Of a stretch of DNA of 29,482 bases, positions 9,001 to 14,957 are shown piece by piece. The notes beneath the pieces were generated by a model that was not told the DNA's origin, ran no database searches, and was given only the letters and a program-made list of their open reading frames with translations. The number at the start of each line of letters is the position of its first letter. Positions within the stretch are counted from its first letter, which is position 1. Location of the stretch: contig JAEDLA010000001.1 in the NCBI GenBank assembly GCA_016295545.1, positions 1-29,482 of the forward strand. The letters run 5' to 3'. Origin of the DNA: Oscillospiraceae bacterium. Lineage in GTDB: Bacteria > Bacillota > Clostridia > Oscillospirales > Ruminococcaceae. The translations under genes were made by a program, and so were the position numbers.

Positions 9001-9259
9001 AAACACTGTCCGGTTTCTCAATTTCAATAACTCTCTTTACAACATCAAGAGTAAGGGGTTCGATATATATTTTATCTGCCATTGCCTTGTCAGTCATGAT
9101 AGTTGCAGGATTTGAATTGATAAGAACAACTTCAAGTCCCTCTTGCTTCAGGGCACGGCACGCCTGAGTTCCGGCGTAGTCAAATTCAGCAGCCTGTCCG
9201 ATTATAATAGGTCCGGAACCAATAACAAGAACCTTTTTAATATCACTTCTCAGCGGCAT
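6068..9259 (-). CDS. carB: Carbamoyl-phosphate synthase, large subunit
   Basis: A protein of 1063 residues, full length for CarB. It makes carbamoyl phosphate from bicarbonate, two ATP and ammonia tunnelled from CarA. The duplicated architecture is clear: [22 protein letters not shown] in the N half and [21 protein letters not shown] in the second half each open a preATP-grasp/ATP-grasp pair. ATP-grasp loops include [12 protein letters not shown] and [11 protein letters not shown], with [13 protein letters not shown] and [13 protein letters not shown] as metal and phosphate sites. The C-terminal MGS-like allosteric domain contains [10 protein letters not shown] and [11 protein letters not shown]. 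The start follows the carA stop after one base, with its ribosome binding site inside the carA end. Confidence 0.98.
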   Translation of the reverse strand: [1063 protein letters not shown]

Positions 9260-9260
9260 A

Positions 9261-10367
9261 TTACTTGCCCTCCTTGTCCATATTTTTTATAAACTCATCA
9301 AAGAGATATGCTGTATCAAGAGGTCCTCCGTGAGCCTCAGGATGAAACTGGACAGTAAAGGCATTTACCATGCTGTATCTGATGCCCTCACAGGTTTTGT
9401 CATTAGCATTAATGTGAGAAACACTGCCGATCTCAGGAGAAATACTGTCTCCTACAACTGCATAGCCGTGATTCTGGCTTGTTACATAGGTAAGACCGCT
9501 TTCAAGGTCAATTACCGGCTGATTAGCACCTCTGTGACCGTATTTCAGCTTTTCAGTTCTTCCGCCGTTGGCAAGAGCCATAAGCTGATGACCAAGACAT
9601 ATACCGAAAATTGGGATACCAAGCTTTTGAATCTCTCTGATATTTTCAATGATTTCTGTATTTTCGCTGGGGTCTCCCGGTCCATTGGAGAACATTATTC
9701 CATCCGGATTTACAGCCTTTACAGCCTCAGCAGTTGTATCAGCAGGCACTACAATTACCTCGCAGCCTCTGTTTACAAGTTCCTGACGGATATTTCTTTT
9801 GTAGCCGAAATCGAAAAGCATTACCTTATACTTCGGAGAATCGCCGCTGTAGGTAATAGTTTCCCTGCCTGTAACACTTTTAACGGCGTCCCTTATCTCA
9901 TAGGCTCTGATTTTTTCAAGAAGCTCATCTTTTTTTGCATAGACATCATCAGTTGTGATAACACCGTTCATTACACCGACTTCACGGATAATACGGGTAA
10001 GGCGGCGTGTGTCTATATTGCATATTCCGATTATATTATGCTCAGTAAGGAAATCATTTATATTGCCTTCCATTCTGAAATTTGAGGGGGCATTGCACCA
10101 CTCCCTTACAATATATCCGCTTACGTATGAACTTGAGGACTCATTATCCTCGTGATTCACACCGTAATTTCCTATAAGCGGAAATGTCTGAGTAACTATC
10201 TGTCCGTAGTAGCTGGGATCGGTAAGAGTTTCCTGATAACCGGTAAGACCTGTTGTGAAAACAACCTCTCCGATAACAGTACCACTTGCACCACAGCTTA
10301 TGCCCTCAAATATTTGTCCGTCAGCAAGAAGCAGATATGCTTTTTTGCCCTGATTGAATAAAGACAT
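9261..10367 (-). CDS. carA: Carbamoyl-phosphate synthase, small (glutaminase) subunit
   Basis: A protein of 368 residues that hydrolyses glutamine and feeds ammonia to CarB. The N-terminal CarA domain has FTTGLTGYQETLTDPSY. The class I glutamine amidotransferase domain starts near residue 181 and has MFSNGPGDPS, GICLGHQ with the nucleophile Cys257, and QFHPEAHGGP with His342 and Glu344, so the triad is complete. AAAGGA lies 9 nt before the ATG. A 60-nt gap from pyrF holds an inverted repeat, the widest spacing in the operon. carB follows after one base. Confidence 0.98.
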   Translation of the reverse strand: MSLFNQGKKAYLLLADGQIFEGISCGASGTVIGEVVFTTGLTGYQETLTDPSYYGQIVTQTFPLIGNYGVNHEDNESSSSYVSGYIVREWCNAPSNFRMEGNINDFLTEHNIIGICNIDTRRLTRIIREVGVMNGVITTDDVYAKKDELLEKIRAYEIRDAVKSVTGRETITYSGDSPKYKVMLFDFGYKRNIRQELVNRGCEVIVVPADTTAEAVKAVNPDGIMFSNGPGDPSENTEIIENIREIQKLGIPIFGICLGHQLMALANGGRTEKLKYGHRGANQPVIDLESGLTYVTSQNHGYAVVGDSISPEIGSVSHINANDKTCEGIRYSMVNAFTVQFHPEAHGGPLDTAYLFDEFIKNMDKEGK

Positions 10368-10382
10368 TGTATCATTCCTTTC

Positions 10383-10429
10383 AAGCTTTGTGTAATTGAA
10401 ATATGCGCAGCAGCGCTTCTATAAAGCTT
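10383..10429 (-). repeat. Long-range inverted repeat between pyrF and carA
   Basis: AAGCTTT (10383-10389) and AAAGCTT (10423-10429) are complementary, and GCGC-AGCA-GCGC sits between them. On the minus-strand transcript this gives an RNA stem whose first arm overlaps the pyrF stop codon. No U tract follows, so it may be an intercistronic processing or stability element and not a terminator. Confidence 0.4.
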
Positions 10430-11351
10430 ATTTCAGATTAATATAATTAGTAATATCGTCTCTCATGCGGATAGCTTCACGGCGGGCAGCCATTGCAAAT
10501 TCCCTTTCATCACAGCCCTCTTTTTTGTATGCGCACATAACTGCACGGGAGGAATTCACTATTGCTCCAAGACCGTTTTCATCAAAAGCACCCTTTATGC
10601 CCTCTGCTCCGCCGCCCTGTGCTCCGTAGCCGGGAACAAGGAACATTGTATGGGGAAGTCTCTTTCTCAGCTCAGAAAGCTGCTCCGGATAAGTTGCTCC
10701 CACAACAGCTCCTACAGCGGAATAGCCATATCTGCCAATTGTATCAGCGCCCCATTTTTCACACATATCGCCCATTACTGCATAAACAGGTGTATCTCCG
10801 ATAAGCATATCCTGAAGCTCGCCGCTGGAGGGATTAGAGGTCTTTACAAGAACGTATATTCCCTTGTCACGTTCCTTGCACACATTGAGAAGCGGAGCTA
10901 TTCCGTCTGTTCCAAGATATCCGTTCACGGTAAGAGCGTCGGCGCCAAAGGCTTCCATTTCGCAGTCTCCGACCTTAACCATGCCGATATGAGCATTTGT
11001 ATAAGCCTCCATGGTAGCTCCTATATCGTTTCTCTTGCCGTCTGTAATAACAAACATTCCGTTGAGCTTTGCATAGCGTATAGTTTTTTCCAGTGCCTTG
11101 ATTCCGTAATGACCGTACATTTCATAATATGCTGCCTGTGGCTTTATAGCAGGCACAATATCATGTATCTGGTCAATTATTGCCTGATTAAAGGCGAAAA
11201 TAGCCTTTGCAGCAGCTTTCAGCGTCCAGCCGTCATCATCAAGGAAGCGGCGCTGAAGATACTCCGGAACATATTCAAGCTTTGGATCAAGTCCTACTAC
11301 TGTAGGATTTTTCAGTTCAATTATCTTATCAATAAGTCTGTCAAATGACAT
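10428..11351 (-). CDS. pyrF: Orotidine 5'-phosphate decarboxylase (long form)
   Basis: A protein of 307 residues from the chosen ATG, typical of the longer (type II, about 300-residue) OMP decarboxylases, against about 240 for the B. subtilis form. It converts OMP to UMP. VGLDPKLEYVPEYL and ITDGKRNDIGAT (the catalytic DxKRxDI-type motif) are present, with the phosphate-binding MFLVPGYGAQGGGAEGI and NSSRAVMCAY near the end. Start choice: a GTG at 11363 and an ATG at 11360 are in frame upstream; the latter overlaps the pyrC stop as TGATG. The ATG at 11351 (MSFDRLIDKI) has the best spacing from GAAAGG, about 11 nt, and matches the family's usual N-terminus, so the upstream ATG remains possible. 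It lies in the pyr operon after pyrC. Confidence 0.95.
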   Translation of the reverse strand: MSFDRLIDKIIELKNPTVVGLDPKLEYVPEYLQRRFLDDDGWTLKAAAKAIFAFNQAIIDQIHDIVPAIKPQAAYYEMYGHYGIKALEKTIRYAKLNGMFVITDGKRNDIGATMEAYTNAHIGMVKVGDCEMEAFGADALTVNGYLGTDGIAPLLNVCKERDKGIYVLVKTSNPSSGELQDMLIGDTPVYAVMGDMCEKWGADTIGRYGYSAVGAVVGATYPEQLSELRKRLPHTMFLVPGYGAQGGGAEGIKGAFDENGLGAIVNSSRAVMCAYKKEGCDEREFAMAARREAIRMRDDITNYINLK

Positions 11352-11359
11352 TTTATACA

Positions 11360-12631
11360 TCACCTTTCGTCATATTTTATTTTGCCTTTTGATATTGTAA
11401 TTATGGGCTTTCCTTTAAGCGTCATGCCCTTGAAAACTGTATTATGTGATTTTGAGTGAAGCTTCTCCGGCTGGACTACCCATTCCTTATTGATATCAGC
11501 TATCATAAGGTCAGCAATTTTTCCCTCACATATAGCAGGAATTTCAAGTCCCAGAAGCTTTCTCGGATTGACGCACATAAGCTCTGCTATCCTGTTCAGG
11601 CTTACGTGACCTGTATGATAAAGTCCTGTCAGTGAAGCGGCAAATGATGTTTCAAGTCCCACAACGCCGTTGGGAGCTTTCTCAAAGTCAGCCTTTTCCT
11701 CAGCTGCATGAGGAGCATGGTCAGTGATTATACAGTCAATCGTACCGTCCTTTATTCCCTCGATAACAGCTTCAACATCACGCTTAGTTCTCAGCGGCGG
11801 ATTCATTCTGTAGTCTGCATCACGCTTTTCAAGAAGCTCGTCAGTAAGCAGAAAATAATGAGGAGCAGTTTCACAGGTAACCTTAACGCCGTGCTTTTTG
11901 GAGCATCTGATAATCTCCACACTACCCTCAGTGCTGACATGGGCAATATGAATCCTTGCTCCCACTGAACCTGCAAGAACTATCTCTCTTGCAGTAATCA
12001 TATCCTCCGAAGCTCTGTCCATACCCTTCACACCAAGCTTTTGTGAGATTTCTCCTTTGTTCATGATTCCGCCGTCAATTATTGAAAGATCTTCGCAGTG
12101 AGAAATGACAAGAAGTCCGTTTTCATTGGATTCTTCAAGTGCTTTCCGCATCATTTCTGCATTTTCCACAGGTCGTCCGTCATCGGAAATACATATACAG
12201 CCTGCTTCTTTCAGTGCTTCATAGTCGCACAGTCCCTTTCCCGACATTCCACTGGTAATACAGCCCACAGGGTACACATCAACTCCTGTATCTGCTGCTT
12301 TGCCGGTTATATACCTGACAGTTTCTGGATTATCGCATGGAGGGATAGTATTCGGCATTGCACATACTCCGGTAACTCCGCCTGCAAGGGCGGCTTCACA
12401 GCCGGAGAGCACGTCCTCCTTATAGGTAAGTCCCGGGTCTCTGAAATGAACGTGCATATCAAAAATTGAGGGGAACAGCACCAGTCCTGTACCGTCTATT
12501 ACCTCATCAGCAGTACAGTCGTGGATTTGTCCTACCATGCTGATAATGCCGTTTTCAATAAGAACATCTGTGACGGTATCAAGCTCGCTGTCAACTGCCC
12601 TTATATTTTTTATGAAAAGTGAATTACTCAT
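11360..12631 (-). CDS. pyrC: Dihydroorotase (class I)
   Basis: A protein of 423 residues, the usual class I (PyrC of Gram-positives) length. It cyclises carbamoyl aspartate to dihydroorotate using a zinc centre. DMHVHFRDPGLTYKED gives the metal-binding HxH (His60, His62); AMPNTIPP, SHCEDLS, HIAHVSTEGS and ITDHAPHAAEEK supply the other family motifs, including the last metal Asp/His pair. The start codon overlaps the pyrR stop by 4 nt (ATGA), with AAAGGAGG about 4-5 nt before it. In most Bacillus operons pyrB stands before pyrC; here pyrB is missing and pyrC follows pyrR directly. Confidence 0.97.
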   Translation of the reverse strand: MSNSLFIKNIRAVDSELDTVTDVLIENGIISMVGQIHDCTADEVIDGTGLVLFPSIFDMHVHFRDPGLTYKEDVLSGCEAALAGGVTGVCAMPNTIPPCDNPETVRYITGKAADTGVDVYPVGCITSGMSGKGLCDYEALKEAGCICISDDGRPVENAEMMRKALEESNENGLLVISHCEDLSIIDGGIMNKGEISQKLGVKGMDRASEDMITAREIVLAGSVGARIHIAHVSTEGSVEIIRCSKKHGVKVTCETAPHYFLLTDELLEKRDADYRMNPPLRTKRDVEAVIEGIKDGTIDCIITDHAPHAAEEKADFEKAPNGVVGLETSFAASLTGLYHTGHVSLNRIAELMCVNPRKLLGLEIPAICEGKIADLMIADINKEWVVQPEKLHSKSHNTVFKGMTLKGKPIITISKGKIKYDER

Positions 12632-13170
12632 AAAACCTCCTTTTCGGTATTGAATATTGCTGCGGAATCGATTTCATCAAGCTCACTGACAAAAACCTTG
12701 ACTATCTCATTTCGTGCCGTAGGAAGATTTTTTCCCACATAATCGGGACGGATAGGCAGCTCACGGTGACCTCTGTCAACAAGCACAGCAAGCTGTATAA
12801 GCTGAGGTCTGCCCCTTTTAATAAGGGCATCTATGGCAGCACGGGAGCTTCTTCCGGTATAAATAACATCGTCCACAATAATGACCTTTTTGTTTTTCAC
12901 TTCAAAGGGAAGGTCGGTTTTCTCAATATGGTCCTTAACCACAATATCGTCACGATAAGGAGTAATATCTATCGCTCCGCATGGGACGGTTATTTTTTCA
13001 AGCTCGGAAAGCTTGTCGGCAATACGCTGTCCGAGAACTGCTCCCCTTGAAAAAATTCCTACAACGCAAAGGTTTTCCGCACCCTTGTTGCGTTCAAGGA
13101 TTTCATAGGAAATACGGGCAATAGCTCTCTGCATTGCCTTTTCATCCATAATAACTCTTTTCTCTTTCAA
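12628..13170 (-). CDS. pyrR: Bifunctional pyr operon attenuation protein / uracil phosphoribosyltransferase
   Basis: A protein of 180 residues, matching Gram-positive PyrR. It binds pyr leader RNA when UMP or UTP is high and favours termination; it also has uracil phosphoribosyltransferase activity. The PRPP-binding motif is VIIVDDVIYTGRSSRAAIDAL, and LVDRGHRELPIRPDYVGKNLPT is the conserved segment after it. The start is TTG at 13168-13170: AGGAG lies 7 nt upstream, and the resulting N-terminus MKEKRVIMDEKAMQRAIARI aligns along its length with typical PyrR. The next in-frame ATG would remove seven residues. pyrC overlaps its stop by 4 nt. The leader just upstream carries the PyrR site and terminator that it would act on, so it controls its own operon. 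Confidence 0.97.
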   Translation of the reverse strand: MKEKRVIMDEKAMQRAIARISYEILERNKGAENLCVVGIFSRGAVLGQRIADKLSELEKITVPCGAIDITPYRDDIVVKDHIEKTDLPFEVKNKKVIIVDDVIYTGRSSRAAIDALIKRGRPQLIQLAVLVDRGHRELPIRPDYVGKNLPTARNEIVKVFVSELDEIDSAAIFNTEKEVL

Positions 13171-13186
13171 AACGATTCTCCTAACG

Positions 13187-13216
13187 AAAAAAGCCCGCCT
13201 GTGGTGACAAGCGAGC
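13187..13216 (-). terminator. pyr leader: Attenuator terminator in the pyr leader
   Basis: On the minus strand GCTCGCTTGT and ACAGGCGGGC form a perfect 10-bp stem (three G-U pairs) with a CACC loop, followed directly by six T. It ends about 17 nt before the pyrR start codon, so it controls readthrough into the operon. Confidence 0.9.
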
Positions 13217-13304
13217 GTTCAAGCATATACAGCTAAAGCTATGGCAGCAATATAAGCGAAAATAAGCGACACGCCTTGTCAACCTCACAGGATCAACTTA
13301 AAGG
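13205..13304 (-). promoter_or_regulatory. pyr leader: PyrR-binding element and antiterminator of the pyr operon leader
   Basis: The RNA from 13304 to 13274 opens with CCUUUAAGUUGAUCC, then a UGUGA loop region, then GGUUGACAAGG. This fits the known PyrR binding-loop pattern (UUUAA, UCCnGnGAGGyU, AAGG). CCUU pairs with AAGG at the base. The GACAAGGCG at its 3' side (13280-13272) can instead pair with CGCUUGUC (13213-13206), the left arm of the terminator, giving an antiterminator. Thus PyrR binding frees the terminator arm. All three mutually exclusive structures can be drawn from the sequence. Confidence 0.85.
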
Positions 13305-13316
13305 GTTCTGAAAAAT

Positions 13317-13345
13317 ATTATAGCACACATTTTCTGATTTGTCCA
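13317..13345 (-). promoter_or_regulatory. Sigma-A promoter of the pyr operon
   Basis: On the minus strand TGGACA (13345-13340), a 17-nt spacer, and TATAAT (13322-13317), with TG one base before the -10 (extended). Predicted start near 13311-13310, so the PyrR element begins within about 10 nt of the RNA 5' end and the leader is about 140 nt long. It lies only about 25 nt past the trmB stop and no terminator separates them, so trmB readthrough is possible. Confidence 0.85.
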
Positions 13346-13367
13346 GTATTTTCTCAAATTAAAGTTT

Positions 13368-14033
13368 TTAATTATTTTCAACATCAGGTTCAGCTATGAG
13401 GAATTTGATTTTCTTTCCCTCATTCATAAACATTGTCTCATGCTCTGTAACGAAATTTTCTATTCCTGATTCATTTTTCAGGTCACGGGTGAGAAACTTA
13501 ACCCTGTATCCGGCTTCTGCAAAATATTCCAGTGATTCTTCAAAAAGCTCATCATCATCTGTTTTGAACCAAAGCTCTCCTTTCAGGAACTTCTTATAAT
13601 TCAGCAGCTGCCGTGTATGTGTGAGTCGTCTTTTCTTATGCTTTTTCTTAGGCCACGGGTTGCAGAAATTTATATATATCCTGTCAGCATGGTCGTTTTC
13701 GTCCCATGCAAGGTCCATACGCTCTATATTCTGTATCGCTATGCGAACATTTTCAGGAGCTGTTCCTTTATCGGAATATGCAGATTCAAGCTTTCTTTTG
13801 GCAAGGACAAGCATCTCGTTTTTTATGTCCATTGCAATAAAATTTATCTCCGGGTGCGCAGGCGCTGCCTGCGAAATAAAGCCACCCTTTCCGCAGCCAA
13901 GCTCCAGATAAAGGGGCTTCTGACTGTCGGGGAAAATCCTGTTCCAGCTGCCCTTATGCTCCTGGGGCTGTGTTATGTAAAACGGACAGGCTTCAAGCTC
14001 AGGCTTAGCCCATGGTTTATGTCGTATCCTCAT
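13368..14033 (-). CDS. trmB: tRNA (guanine-46-N7)-methyltransferase
   Basis: A protein of 221 residues, normal for TrmB, which methylates G46 in the variable loop of tRNA with SAM. The Rossmann SAM motif is LYLELGCGKGGFI near residue 42. NFCNPWPKKKHKKRRL is the family's PWPKKRH-like catalytic segment, and FVTEHETMFMNEGKKIKF is the C-terminal T-x-Y/H-E motif. GGAGG lies 8 nt upstream of the ATG. It has its own promoter and is divergent from the two-component operon. No terminator separates it from the pyr promoter downstream. Confidence 0.96.
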   Translation of the reverse strand: MRIRHKPWAKPELEACPFYITQPQEHKGSWNRIFPDSQKPLYLELGCGKGGFISQAAPAHPEINFIAMDIKNEMLVLAKRKLESAYSDKGTAPENVRIAIQNIERMDLAWDENDHADRIYINFCNPWPKKKHKKRRLTHTRQLLNYKKFLKGELWFKTDDDELFEESLEYFAEAGYRVKFLTRDLKNESGIENFVTEHETMFMNEGKKIKFLIAEPDVENN

Positions 14034-14119
14034 TATAATACCTCCAAAAATTTCTGGTACTGCTCTGCCGGTAAGTCTGCTTCACAAAAACAGACGGAAA
14101 TCCCACCGGTGATAATACT

Positions 14120-14148
14120 ATTATAGCATACTTTAATGAAAATTCCAA
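14120..14148 (-). promoter_or_regulatory. Promoter of trmB
   Basis: On the minus strand TTGGAA (14148-14143), a 17-nt spacer and TATAAT (14125-14120) with an extended TG. It is divergent from the promoter at 14183; about 35 nt separate the two -35 boxes, so a shared regulator could act on both. Confidence 0.75.
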
Positions 14149-14182
14149 TACTATTTGATATTGTGCATATTACAGGAATGTC

Positions 14183-14211
14183 TTGACATTTATTTGAAAA
14201 AGCTGTATAAT
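14183..14211 (+). promoter_or_regulatory. Consensus sigma-A promoter of the two-component operon
   Basis: TTGACA at 14183-14188 and TATAAT at 14206-14211, 17 nt apart: a perfect match to consensus. Predicted start near 14218, giving a leader of about 60 nt before the response regulator ATG. Confidence 0.9.
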
Positions 14212-14279
14212 AGAATATATATTTATAGTAAATTATACCAATCGCTGGAATCTCATCAGAATAAAAGGAGTTGCTGCAA

Positions 14280-14957
14280 ATGAGACTGCTGATTATTGAG
14301 GACGAAAAAAGCCTGTCTATGGCGTTAAAGGAACTGTTTGTCTGTGAAGGATTCTTAGTTGATACCGCCTTTAACGGTGCAGACGGACTTGACAACGCTC
14401 TGAGTGGAATTTACGATATTATCATTCTTGATGTTACTCTGCCTAAAATGAATGGTATAGAGGTTTTAAAGGAAATACGGAGAAATAATATCACCTCTGC
14501 CGTTCTTATGCTTACTGCAAAATCTCAGACGGACGACAAAATAACAGGTCTGAAATCCGGTGCTGACGACTACCTTACAAAGCCATTTGCCACAGAGGAG
14601 CTGATTGCACGGGTATGGGCACTTTCACGAAGAAAATCTATGGAATACGTTACGGAAACTCTCCGGTATGCTGACATTGAGCTTGACCGTACTCATCACG
14701 AACTGAAAAAGGACGGCAAAGGAATAAAGCTCAGCTCAAAGGAATATCAGCTTATGGAGATTCTTATGCTCAATAAGGAAAATGTTGTTAAAAGAGATTA
14801 CTGTATTTCAAAAATATGGGGCTATGAATCAGATATAGAGTATAACTCAACTGACGTTTATATCTCATTCCTGAGAAAAAAGCTCAATGCACTGAAATCC
14901 CGTGCAAAAATCAAGTCTGTCAGAGGAATAGGCTATTCACTGGGGGAAAATGAATGA
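14280..14957 (+). CDS. OmpR/PhoB-family response regulator
   Basis: A protein of 225 residues. The receiver domain (about 1-115) has the acidic pocket E7-D8, the phospho-acceptor Asp51 in ILDVTLPKMNG, Thr79 in MLTAKS and Lys101 in YLTKPF. The C-terminal winged-helix DNA-binding domain follows (about 125-225), with KLSSKEYQLMEILMLN, DVYISFLRKKL and VRGIGYSL as family landmarks. The start is set at the ATG at 14280, with AAAGGAG 9 nt upstream; an in-frame TTG three codons earlier abuts that motif. It overlaps the kinase gene by 4 nt (ATGA). Its target genes cannot be read from context; the kinase pair and the divergent trmB are the only neighbours. Confidence 0.93.
   Translation: MRLLIIEDEKSLSMALKELFVCEGFLVDTAFNGADGLDNALSGIYDIIILDVTLPKMNGIEVLKEIRRNNITSAVLMLTAKSQTDDKITGLKSGADDYLTKPFATEELIARVWALSRRKSMEYVTETLRYADIELDRTHHELKKDGKGIKLSSKEYQLMEILMLNKENVVKRDYCISKIWGYESDIEYNSTDVYISFLRKKLNALKSRAKIKSVRGIGYSLGENE

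Noticed and set aside
9330..10085. A 251-codon open frame on the plus strand inside carA
   Set aside because: It lies fully antisense to an intact carA with a complete catalytic triad, has no ribosome binding site and reads as low-quality protein. The same holds for long plus-strand frames at 7103-7591, 10650-11348 and 13617-14126.
14033..14395. A 120-codon minus-strand frame upstream of trmB
   Set aside because: It spans the divergent promoters and the start of the response regulator, has a Ser/Ile-rich random composition and no start signal.
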